From NCBI GenBank assembly GCA_036276695.1, contig DASUOI010000053.1, positions 1 through 10,535 of the forward strand: a stretch of 10,535 nt of DNA, written 5' to 3'. Positions 1 through 6,887 of this stretch are shown here, piece by piece. The stretch comes from JANWLD01 sp036276695. Lineage in GTDB: Bacteria; Patescibacteriota; Saccharimonadia; Saccharimonadales; 2-12-FULL-41-12. The notes under the pieces are model-generated. The model ran no database searches and was not told where the DNA came from. It worked only from the letters and a program-made list of their open reading frames with translations. Positions within the stretch are counted from its first letter, which is position 1. Every line of letters starts with the position of its first letter. Position numbers and translations under genes: made by a program.

Positions 1-1
1 T

Positions 2-187
2 AAACTTGAAATAACTTCTACTCCGAATCAAGACTCTCCGATTTCAGAGAATAAGACCCCTATTCTGGGTCTTGATGTGTGGGAACACGCTTATTATCTG
101 AAATACCGAAATCGCCGTCCGGAATACGTAGATGCATGGTGGAAAGTAGTCAATTGGCAGGAAGTAGAGAAATTGTTCTCTAGCTAA
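2..187 (+). CDS. sod: Fe/Mn superoxide dismutase, C-terminal fragment (5' end outside window)
   Basis: This is the last 61 residues of an iron/manganese-family superoxide dismutase, which converts superoxide to hydrogen peroxide and oxygen; the reading frame is open to the left edge. The fragment contains the family signature DVWEHAYY at 74-97, whose Asp (codon 74-76) and His (codon 86-88) are two of the four metal ligands, followed by YRNRRPEY and VVNWQEVEKLF, the usual end of the enzyme. Translation stops at TAA 185-187. The metal (Fe or Mn) cannot be decided from this part. pyrB starts 46 nt downstream on the same strand, so co-transcription is possible. Identification of the family is secure; the start and N-terminal domain are not visible. 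Confidence 0.93.
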   Translation, partial: KLEITSTPNQDSPISENKTPILGLDVWEHAYYLKYRNRRPEYVDAWWKVVNWQEVEKLFSS

Positions 188-233
188 AAGTCTAGGTTTA
201 CTTTATGATGGGTAAAGAAAATTTGGTGAACGC

Positions 234-1157
234 ATGAATATATTGTCGGTAGAACAATTCGATCAGAAATACTTAGAAAAATTATTTGATTTAGCAGATT
301 CGCTAGCCAAGAAGCTGGAAACTCCGGCAGAAGCCAAGAAACTGGCTGAAAAATATCGGCACAAACAGCTTTGCACATTGTTTTACGAGCCTTCGACCAG
401 AACCCGGCTTAGCTTTGAAACCGCGGCTTTAAAACTCGGTATGGGAGTGGTCTCTACAGAAAACGCCGGTGGCTTCTCTTCCGCGGCCAAAGGCGAGACC
501 CTTGAAGATACTATAAATGTAATCAACCAATACGGAGTTTGCGCCGTCGTTATTCGTCATCCGGAAACCGGGTCTGCCCAAAAAGCCGCTAAAGTAAGTA
601 AAGTTCCTATAATAAATGCCGGCGACGGCAAAGGCGAGCACCCCACACAAGCGCTGCTTGACGCATACACGATTAAAAAAGAGTTCGGCAGGCTGGATAA
701 CCTTCATATAGTAGCCGGCGGCGACTTAAAGAACGGCCGGACTATAAGGTCTTTATGCAGGCTTCTTTCTTTATATCCGAATAACAGAATAACTTTCGTT
801 TCCCTGCCTGAGCTAAGCATGCAGGACGATATAAAGAATTTGCTTAAAAAATCTGGCACAAAATTCAGCGAAACCGACGATGTAGACACGGCTTTTAAAG
901 ATGCCGATGTAGTTTATTGGACCAGGCTCCAAAAAGAAAGGCTGGAAAGTTCGGCCAGCTTTAAAAACGGCGGGTTCGTAATCGACCAGTCAAAAATCAG
1001 TTTATTGCCAAAGCATGCGATAGTTATGCATCCCCTACCCAGAGTTGACGAGATAGACGCGAAGGTTGACAGCGATCCTAGAGCCAGATATTTTGAACAG
1101 TCCGGAAACGGATTATATGTTCGCATGGCTTTGCTGGACCAAATAGCCAGCGAGTAA
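234..1157 (+). CDS. pyrB: Aspartate carbamoyltransferase catalytic chain
   Basis: It condenses carbamoyl phosphate with L-aspartate to N-carbamoyl-L-aspartate, the committed step of pyrimidine synthesis, in the cytoplasm. At 307 residues it matches a full catalytic chain. Visible motifs are the carbamoyl-phosphate loop STRTR (54-58), K86-G-E-T (equivalent to E. coli Lys84), HPTQ (136-139), the second-domain GDLKNGRT (163-170), the aspartate-binding TRLQ (230-233), and HPLPR (266-270). Both domains are complete and no key residue is missing. The start ATG at 234 is preceded by a weak GGTGA (225-229). A TATGAT at 204-209 could be a -10 element but has no convincing -35. No regulatory chain (pyrI) or carAB is adjacent. 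The next gene begins 41 nt later. A simple trimer without the regulatory subunit is possible (inference). Confidence 0.97.
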   Translation: MNILSVEQFDQKYLEKLFDLADSLAKKLETPAEAKKLAEKYRHKQLCTLFYEPSTRTRLSFETAALKLGMGVVSTENAGGFSSAAKGETLEDTINVINQYGVCAVVIRHPETGSAQKAAKVSKVPIINAGDGKGEHPTQALLDAYTIKKEFGRLDNLHIVAGGDLKNGRTIRSLCRLLSLYPNNRITFVSLPELSMQDDIKNLLKKSGTKFSETDDVDTAFKDADVVYWTRLQKERLESSASFKNGGFVIDQSKISLLPKHAIVMHPLPRVDEIDAKVDSDPRARYFEQSGNGLYVRMALLDQIASE

Positions 1158-1187
1158 GATGTTATTATTAAACGTAAGCTAATTTAT

Positions 1188-1193
1188 GGAGGT
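1188..1193 (+). promoter_or_regulatory. Shine-Dalgarno GGAGGT that fixes a non-ATG start
   Basis: A perfect GGAGGT lies in the pyrB/thiamine-enzyme gap. The codon in the correct frame at normal spacing is ATA at 1199 (5-nt spacer). No ATG, GTG or TTG exists in this frame between the upstream in-frame stop (TAA 1175-1177) and GTG 1244. This site is the main reason for placing the downstream start at 1199. Confidence 0.8.
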
Positions 1194-1198
1194 ACATA

Positions 1199-2842
1199 AT
1201 AAAAGCCGCTAAATTATTTGTTGAAAGTCTGGAAGCTTGTTCGGTGGAATATGTCTTCGGCGTACCGGGCGAAGAAAACTTAGAGCTACTGGAAGCGCTG
1301 AGAGAATCATCCATAGAGATGGTAACTACGAGGGATGAGCAAACGGCGGTATTCATGGCCGCGACTATAGGCAGGCTCACGGGAAGAATCGGGGTCGCTC
1401 TATCGACATTGGGGCCCGGAGCTACAAACCTAATAACAGGCGTCGCTTACGCTCAGTTGGGCGCAATGCCGCTTTTAGTCATTACCGGGCAAAAGCCCAT
1501 CAAAAAGAGCAAACAAGGGAAATTTCAGATAGTAGATATAGTCAGGATGATGAAGCCGATAACAAAATTCAGCGAAACGATAGTCAGCGCCGACCGCGTG
1601 CCAAGCTCGGTATACCATGCTATCAGAACAGCTGAGAACGAAAGGCCTGGTGCCGTTCACCTGGAGTTCCCCGAAGACATAGCCGGAGAAGAAACAAATG
1701 CCAAGCCTCTAGCTTGGGAAAAAATCCGCCGGCCCGTTCCCGATGATAAAAGTATAAATATGCTGGTAAAAGCCGTAGAGTCAGCTAAATCACCGATAAT
1801 AATGATAGGCGCCGGGGCTAACCGTAAATTAATCAGAAAACAGCTAAGAAACTTTATCGAAAAGACCAATATACCGTTTATCAGCACGCAAATGGGCAAA
1901 GGCGTCGAAGACGAAAGCGACCCTCGTTATATCGGCACAGCTGCGCTAAGCGATAACGATTTCGTCCATAAAGCGCTAGAGCATGCGGACCTGATAATAA
2001 TGGTCGGGCATGACATAACGGAGAAACCTCCTGTCCTAGACGAAAGCGATCAAAAATTCATACATATTAATTTTTCTCCCGCAGAGATTGACGATGTATA
2101 TACGCCCGACGTAGAAGTAGTCGGCGACATCTCCCATGCTCTATGGGCAGCCACCGAAAAAGTAAAGATAAGCCAATGGGATTTTAAAAAATTTTACGAT
2201 ATAAAAGCCAAGCTGACAGAAAATATCGCATACAAAGCTGATTCTGACGACTTCCCGATAAAACCGCAAAGGTTTGCTGCTTCCCTTCGGGCTATTTTGC
2301 CGCATGACGCCATACTTTCCCTGGATAACGGCATGTACAAACTATGGGTAGCCAGAAACTATCCGGCATACGACCAAAACACCGTGCTCTTAGATAATGC
2401 CCTAGCCACCATGGGGGCAGGACTCGGCGTGGGCATGGCCGCTAAGATGCTCCAGCCGGATAAAAAAGTAGTAGTAGTCGCCGGAGACGGCGGTTTTTTG
2501 ATGAACCTGGCAGACCTGGAAACAGCAGTCAGATTAAAACTGGATCTAACGATAATAGTCCTAAACGACAACGGATACGGGATGATTAAATGGAAGCAAA
2601 AATCCATGAACCTGGCAGACTACGGCTTGAGCTTCGCAAACCCTGATTTTGAAAAACTCGCTGAGAGCTTCGGAGCGTCAGGACACGGTAAAAAAATCAA
2701 ATCTGTCGCCGACTTTGAGAAAACGCTTAAAGAAGCGATAGAATCTAAAGGCATAAATATTATAGAACTGCCTGTGGATTATTCGGAAAACAACACATAT
2801 TTCGGCACTGATTTGGCTAAAAAAATAAAGGAGCTAAGCTAA
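1199..2842 (+). CDS. Thiamine-diphosphate-dependent enzyme, acetolactate synthase-like; candidate 2-oxoglutarate decarboxylase; probable AUA start
   Basis: A full-length, 547-residue member of the acetolactate synthase/2-oxo-acid decarboxylase superfamily. Motifs (numbered from the AUA) are GVPGEENLE (21-29), the catalytic glutamate E47 in RDEQ, STLGPGATN (69-77), GQKPIKKSKQGKFQ (97-110), a central Rossmann-like domain (about 185-320), and the thiamine-diphosphate/Mg2+ motif GDGG (429-432) with N456-D-N about 25 residues later. The N-terminus I-K-A-A-K-L-F-V-E-S matches the usual MKA-type start of this subfamily only if translation begins at ATA 1199; GTG 1244 would remove 15 conserved residues. 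The automatic name would be acetolactate synthase large subunit, but there is no ilvN, ilvC or ilvD here. The next gene is a succinate-semialdehyde dehydrogenase, overlapping by 1 nt (TAATG). In cyanobacteria the same arrangement (SynPCC7002_A2770-A2771) encodes 2-oxoglutarate decarboxylase plus this dehydrogenase. The superfamily is certain; the substrate is inference. Confidence 0.88.
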   Translation: MKAAKLFVESLEACSVEYVFGVPGEENLELLEALRESSIEMVTTRDEQTAVFMAATIGRLTGRIGVALSTLGPGATNLITGVAYAQLGAMPLLVITGQKPIKKSKQGKFQIVDIVRMMKPITKFSETIVSADRVPSSVYHAIRTAENERPGAVHLEFPEDIAGEETNAKPLAWEKIRRPVPDDKSINMLVKAVESAKSPIIMIGAGANRKLIRKQLRNFIEKTNIPFISTQMGKGVEDESDPRYIGTAALSDNDFVHKALEHADLIIMVGHDITEKPPVLDESDQKFIHINFSPAEIDDVYTPDVEVVGDISHALWAATEKVKISQWDFKKFYDIKAKLTENIAYKADSDDFPIKPQRFAASLRAILPHDAILSLDNGMYKLWVARNYPAYDQNTVLLDNALATMGAGLGVGMAAKMLQPDKKVVVVAGDGGFLMNLADLETAVRLKLDLTIIVLNDNGYGMIKWKQKSMNLADYGLSFANPDFEKLAESFGASGHGKKIKSVADFEKTLKEAIESKGINIIELPVDYSENNTYFGTDLAKKIKELS

Positions 2843-4212
2843 TGGCCCTGCAATCAATAAACCCGAAAAATAAAAAACTGATTAAAAAATTCGATGAACT
2901 TAGCGATGAACAAGTCGAGCAGAAAATCAACCAAGCCGACGCGGCTTTTAAATCTTGGAGAGATACTGACTTCGGCGAAAGGTCAAAGCATCTTAAGTCT
3001 ATTGCTAAGGAATTAAGAAACCAGAAACCTGACCTGGCAAAAATCATGACTGACGAAGTCGGGAAAACATTAAGCGCCTCAGAAGCAGAAATTGAGAAAT
3101 GCGCGCTTACCTGCGAATATTACGCCGACAATGGAGAAAATTTTCTAAAGCCCGAAGAGGTAGAAACTGATGCGTCTAAAAGCTACGTCAGATTCGACCC
3201 CTTGGGTGTAGTCTTAGCTGTCATGCCTTGGAATTTCCCTCTATGGCAAGTTTTCAGGTTTGCCGCCCCAGCGCTTATGGCGGGCAATGTCGGAGTTTTA
3301 AAACATGCTTCAAACGTACAAATGAGCGCCGAAGCTATAGAAAAAATCATGCTGGATGCCGGTTTGCCTGAGGGTGTTTTTATAAATCTATGCATAGGCT
3401 CTGGCAAGGTGGCTCAAGTCATAGACAACAATAAAGTCAAAGCAGTGACCCTAACGGGAAGCGAAAAAGCCGGTGAAGCCGTGGCTTCGCAATCAGGCCG
3501 GCAAATCAAAAAAACCGTTATGGAGCTTGGCGGGAGCGATCCTTTCATAGTACTTGAAGATGCCGACTTAGACTCAGCCGTTGAAGCGGCAGTTACAGCC
3601 AGGCTTCAATATAACGGCGGACAAAGCTGTATAGCTGCCAAGCGATTCATCGTCGCTAAAACCGTATTGCCCGAGTTTGAAAGAAAGCTGGTGGAAACGG
3701 TCAACCAGCTTGTCGTCGGTGATCCAGCCGACCCGGATACCCATGTAGGTCCGCTTGCCAACCAGCAAATGGTTGATGATGTAGATAAGCAAGTAAAGGC
3801 TTCCGTGGAAAAGGGCGCGAAAATCTTAGCCGGAGGCAGCACGGAAGATACCACAGGATATTTTTATCCGCCGACTATCGTCACCAATACTACTTTTGAC
3901 ATGCCGGTTTGCAACCAGGAAACATTCGGCCCCGTCTTTGCGATTATAGGCGTAGAAGACGCATACGAAGCCATCCAAGTTGCAAATGACAGCATTTACG
4001 GTCTTGGCTCAAACATATTCACCGGCAATGCCGAAAAAGCCATGGCCGAAATAGCCCCGAAGATAGAAGCTGGGGCGGTGTTCATCAACGGGCCGATCAA
4101 ATCCGACCCGCGCCTGCCTTTTGGCGGAGTCAAAAAATCCGGTTATGGACGCGAGCTTTCCCATTACGGAATTAAAGAATTTGTTAACACTAAGACAGTA
4201 TGGGTGAAATAG
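2842..4212 (+). CDS. sad: Succinate-semialdehyde dehydrogenase, YneI/Sad type (aldehyde dehydrogenase family)
   Basis: It oxidises succinic semialdehyde (or a similar aldehyde) to the acid with NAD(P)+. The 456-residue protein is complete: N131 in PWNFPLWQ (oxyanion site), K154 in LKHAS (cofactor binding), TGSEKAG (205-211), the catalytic base E228 in MELGGSDPF, the nucleophile C263 in GGQSCIAAKRF, ETFGP in the cofactor region, and FGGVKKSGYGREL near the end. The WNFPLWQVFRFAAP, KHASNV and ELGGSDPF wording is characteristic of the short E. coli YneI (Sad) branch rather than GabD. Its ATG shares one base with the stop of the preceding gene, and AAAGGAG (2827-2833) is a good ribosome site, so the two proteins are likely made in coupled fashion. 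It overlaps pyrC by 13 nt. The aldehyde substrate and the NAD/NADP preference are not provable from sequence. Confidence 0.9.
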   Translation: MALQSINPKNKKLIKKFDELSDEQVEQKINQADAAFKSWRDTDFGERSKHLKSIAKELRNQKPDLAKIMTDEVGKTLSASEAEIEKCALTCEYYADNGENFLKPEEVETDASKSYVRFDPLGVVLAVMPWNFPLWQVFRFAAPALMAGNVGVLKHASNVQMSAEAIEKIMLDAGLPEGVFINLCIGSGKVAQVIDNNKVKAVTLTGSEKAGEAVASQSGRQIKKTVMELGGSDPFIVLEDADLDSAVEAAVTARLQYNGGQSCIAAKRFIVAKTVLPEFERKLVETVNQLVVGDPADPDTHVGPLANQQMVDDVDKQVKASVEKGAKILAGGSTEDTTGYFYPPTIVTNTTFDMPVCNQETFGPVFAIIGVEDAYEAIQVANDSIYGLGSNIFTGNAEKAMAEIAPKIEAGAVFINGPIKSDPRLPFGGVKKSGYGRELSHYGIKEFVNTKTVWVK

Positions 4213-5252
4213 TAACTTTACCTGGCCTGATTGATCTACACGTACATTTGCGGGACCCTGGCCAAACCCATAAAGAAGACCTTTCTACCGGGACATCGGC
4301 TGCTTTAGCCGGTGGTTTCACGACAGTAGTTGATATGCCCAATAATAAAACACTCGTGACAACCGAAAGCCTGCTTGATGAGAAAATTAACTTGGCTAAG
4401 CAAAAAGCCGTTTGCGATATAGGCTTTAATTTCGGCACTTTAAGTGACAATTTCGACGAATTCACGAAAATTTATGACAAAGCTATAGGACTTAAAGTTT
4501 ATTTAAACATTACAACTGGCGGTTTTATTATAGATAAAGAAAAACTAACCGACATTTATAAAGCTTGGGAATCTGACAAACTCATATTCCTACATAGCGA
4601 AGAAGATGTATCGGATCTGGTAAGTTCTGTCATAAAAAAATACCCCAAAAGAACGCATATTTGCCACATATCCTCTAAAGCAGAGTTGAGCTTTATTATG
4701 GAGCTTAAAGCGCAAGGCTACCCGATTACCTGCGGAGTAACTCCGCATCATCTTTTCTTAGATGACAAAACTCAGGAGAATCTTGGCGCGTTCGGATATA
4801 TGAAGCCCCATCTAAAGCCTAAAGCTGATTTGGATTTTCTGTGGGAAAATCTAGATTCAATAGATGTTATCGAGTCCGATCATGCCCCGCATACTGTTAG
4901 TGAAAAAAATAGTGGCGATGTACCTTTTGGTGTTCCCGGGCTTGAGACAACTCTTCCCTTGATGTTAAAAGCTGAAGCCGACGGAAAAATATCACGCGAA
5001 CAGATATTAGAAAAATTGCACAGAAAGCCGGCAGAGCTTATAGGCATTAAGCCAGATGCGGGAACAAAGATTGAAGTTGACATGAGTGAATATGAAATAA
5101 AAAACGAAGATTTAAAAACCAAATGCGGCTGGAGCCCTTTCGCTGGACGCAAAGTAATCGGCAAAATTCAGAAAGTCTATATACGCGGTAATTTAGTTTA
5201 CGAAAACGGAGAAGTCTTGGCCGAACCCGGTTCAGGAAAAATTATTAATTAG
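4200..5252 (+). CDS. pyrC: Dihydroorotase, short CAD-like form
   Basis: A zinc amidohydrolase that interconverts carbamoyl aspartate and dihydroorotate (third pyrimidine step). It has 350 residues and starts only 13 residues before its metal motif, without the roughly 45-residue N-terminal strand region of usual class I bacterial enzymes (about 420 residues). Metal ligands seen are H14 and H16 (HVHLRDPG), K99 in GLKVYLN (the lysine carboxylated in this family), H132 (LHSEE), H156 (HICHIS) and D227 (SDHAPH). The phrases THKEDLSTGT, TPHHLFL, LWENL, GVPGLETTLPL and WSPFAGRKVIGK resemble the dihydroorotase domain of animal CAD more than E. coli PyrC. ATG 4200 lies inside the end of the dehydrogenase gene, so translational coupling is likely. 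It ends tail-to-tail with pyrD, sharing 8 nt. Function is secure; the CAD-like placement is from remembered sequence and needs a tree. Confidence 0.94.
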   Translation: MGEIVTLPGLIDLHVHLRDPGQTHKEDLSTGTSAALAGGFTTVVDMPNNKTLVTTESLLDEKINLAKQKAVCDIGFNFGTLSDNFDEFTKIYDKAIGLKVYLNITTGGFIIDKEKLTDIYKAWESDKLIFLHSEEDVSDLVSSVIKKYPKRTHICHISSKAELSFIMELKAQGYPITCGVTPHHLFLDDKTQENLGAFGYMKPHLKPKADLDFLWENLDSIDVIESDHAPHTVSEKNSGDVPFGVPGLETTLPLMLKAEADGKISREQILEKLHRKPAELIGIKPDAGTKIEVDMSEYEIKNEDLKTKCGWSPFAGRKVIGKIQKVYIRGNLVYENGEVLAEPGSGKIIN

Positions 5253-6318
5253 TTTTTATTTGCGCGGCTAGTCCGGGGTTCCACATAGGCCCGGTGCAGG
5301 CTTGGACGCAATCCGCTCCGGCTTCCCTGTACTTTTTATAATCATTAGGTGTCATAACACCGCCTACGCCTACGATTTCAAACTTATAATCATTCTTTTT
5401 TCTTATAGTGTCTAGCCGTTTAACCATATCAAGTCCGGCCCATTTTATGCCCGCCCCGCAAAGCCCGGACTTCAACCGCCCCTCGCCCGGCAAGGCTTGC
5501 GTACCATCTTTTTTATAAACAGCAGCCGGAATAGTATTGATGGTTGATATAGCATCGGCCTTATCGGCAATACTGTTTATAATCTGTTCAAGCAAACTTT
5601 GCTGCTGTTTTGAAAAATATCCGAATTTTAGAATTAATTTAGCATCAGGCACAAGCACTCTGGTTTTATTTACTATGGACTTCACTGCCTCGGGCGTATA
5701 ACAGATGATTCCCTCGTTCGCTACATTGGGACAGGAAAGATTAAGTTCTATTAGATTAACTCCCGCCTCATATGCTTGTTTTGCCGCATTAGCAAAATCT
5801 TGAAAATATTCATCCTGTGTCTGATTCTTTTGGATAGTACCGCAGACGCTCACCACAAGAATCTGGCCTTTGCCTTGGCCAGCTAAAGCCTGCTTAGCAT
5901 CATCTACCCAGTATTCGGGCCCGCGGGAAGGGTTGCCGAATGAGTTCGTAATAGTCAGCTTAGTTGGATCTTCATTGAATTCATCTCTTACTACTAGTCC
6001 TTTTTCAGCCTGCTCCAAAGTAACATCGCCTTGCGTATCTATAGGTACTATATTGGGGAATTGATTAGCCTGGACAGGAACTGTTCTCTGAGTTTTATAA
6101 ACTACGACGTCATATCCGTTATTAAATGCAGCCGTAGTATGCTTACTATTCGGCAAAGGCCCGGCAGCTATCCCGAACGGCTCGTAAACCGGAAATCCAA
6201 GAAATTTATTTTCTGGCTCACCTTTATTTTTATATCCGTCGCCGGAGGCAAACTTTCCAAAAGGCCCGTTATCAAAGTTGTCGTCAAAGGTTTTATGCGG
6301 GTCGTAAACAGGCTCCAT
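5245..6318 (-). CDS. pyrD: Dihydroorotate dehydrogenase, class 1-like
   Basis: An FMN enzyme oxidising dihydroorotate to orotate (fourth pyrimidine step). It has 357 residues forming a TIM barrel: FGIAAGPLPNS (48-58), YKTQRT with K75, ITNSFGNPSRG (123-133), catalytic C196 in ELNLSCPN (191-198), K231 in ILKFGY, STINTIP (258-264), and the phosphate-binding GVGGV (317-321) with ACTGPMWNP (340-348). A Cys rather than a Ser at the base position places it in class 1 (soluble) and not class 2 (membrane, quinone). About 40 residues precede the barrel, longer than ordinary class 1A. No pyrK electron-transfer subunit is adjacent, so the acceptor (fumarate, NAD+ via an unlinked partner, or other) is unknown. 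It is transcribed opposite to pyrB-pyrC. A candidate promoter sits immediately upstream, and the start has no clear Shine-Dalgarno. Confidence 0.92.
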   Translation of the reverse strand: MEPVYDPHKTFDDNFDNGPFGKFASGDGYKNKGEPENKFLGFPVYEPFGIAAGPLPNSKHTTAAFNNGYDVVVYKTQRTVPVQANQFPNIVPIDTQGDVTLEQAEKGLVVRDEFNEDPTKLTITNSFGNPSRGPEYWVDDAKQALAGQGKGQILVVSVCGTIQKNQTQDEYFQDFANAAKQAYEAGVNLIELNLSCPNVANEGIICYTPEAVKSIVNKTRVLVPDAKLILKFGYFSKQQQSLLEQIINSIADKADAISTINTIPAAVYKKDGTQALPGEGRLKSGLCGAGIKWAGLDMVKRLDTIRKKNDYKFEIVGVGGVMTPNDYKKYREAGADCVQACTGPMWNPGLAAQIKTN

Positions 6319-6327
6319 GTCCCAATA

Positions 6328-6336
6328 ATTTTAGCA
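6328..6336 (-). promoter_or_regulatory. Extended -10 promoter for pyrD, nearly leaderless
   Basis: Read on the - strand, TGC-TAAAAT is an extended -10 element. Its downstream edge is 9 nt from the pyrD ATG, so transcription would start about 3 nt before the start codon. No good -35 is visible. Confidence 0.5.
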
Positions 6337-6367
6337 CACCGGGATACAAGGAATCTCTAAGGATTTT

Positions 6368-6376
6368 TGCTATAAT
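6368..6376 (+). promoter_or_regulatory. Extended -10 promoter for the thioredoxin-ccdA pair, nearly leaderless
   Basis: TGC-TATAAT is a perfect extended -10 ending 10 nt before the ATG at 6387. A start site 6-7 nt downstream would leave a leader of about 3-4 nt, consistent with the absence of a Shine-Dalgarno before this gene. No convincing -35 is visible, which is common for extended -10 promoters. Confidence 0.65.
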
Positions 6377-6386
6377 TAGTAAGATT

Positions 6387-6887
6387 ATGAAAAAGACGAC
6401 TGTGATATCCCTTGCAATAGTAGTACTTATAGCAATCGCGGTAGTTTTTGTCTTAGTAGCAAAAAAAGCTGATGCTCCAGCCGTTGAGAATACAGACGGA
6501 CAATCAAACCAAGCTGAACCCGTCAACCAAGAGAAAAGCGTAAGCCAAGATGAAGCCCAAGATGCTTCGGCGGCCGGCCAATATACCGAGTACGACAAAG
6601 CAAAACTTGCGAGTAGCGAAAGCGAGAATTATTTATTTTTCCATGCTCCTTGGTGTCCGCAATGCCGCGCAATTGAAAATAGTATAAACGCTGGAGGCCA
6701 TATACCAAACGACGTGACAATTTATAAGATTGACTACGATTCAAACCAAGAGCTGCGCAAACAATACGGGGTAACTTTGCAAACTACGTTCGTAAAAGTC
6801 GACAAACAGGGAAATTTCATAGACAAATACGTAGCCTATGATGAGCCTACGATAGACTCTGTTGTAGAAAATTTTATAAATAAATGA
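6387..6887 (+). CDS. Membrane-anchored thioredoxin-fold protein (CPQC)
   Basis: A 166-residue thiol-disulfide protein. Residues 1-3 (MKK) and a strongly hydrophobic stretch at about 5-25 form an uncleaved anchor or signal; I see no lipobox cysteine. A Gln/Asn/Asp/Glu/Ala-rich linker (about 28-65) leads to the thioredoxin domain (about 66-166). The redox site is C90-P-Q-C93 in FFHAPWCPQCRAIE. The usual cis-proline position, after YGVTLQ, is Thr (TTFVKVD), which is unusual because cis-Pro is nearly universal in thioredoxins. The domain should face outside the membrane. It overlaps the following CcdA gene by 4 nt (ATGA), so the two very likely form an electron relay: cytoplasmic thioredoxin to CcdA to this protein to extracytoplasmic targets. 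The target is unknown; no cytochrome c maturation genes are seen. Confidence 0.88.
   Translation: MKKTTVISLAIVVLIAIAVVFVLVAKKADAPAVENTDGQSNQAEPVNQEKSVSQDEAQDASAAGQYTEYDKAKLASSESENYLFFHAPWCPQCRAIENSINAGGHIPNDVTIYKIDYDSNQELRKQYGVTLQTTFVKVDKQGNFIDKYVAYDEPTIDSVVENFINK

Noticed and set aside
1186..1212. Eight-codon ORF from ATG 1186 overlapping the Shine-Dalgarno of the thiamine enzyme
   Set aside because: No ribosome site of its own, trivial length, and it lies in the ribosome-binding region; kept only as an alternative (indel) explanation in the AUA finding.
6031..6360. 109-codon open frame antisense to the pyrD 5' region
   Set aside because: Shadow of a well-supported gene; protein-like motifs are on the pyrD strand only, and it would cross the divergent promoters.
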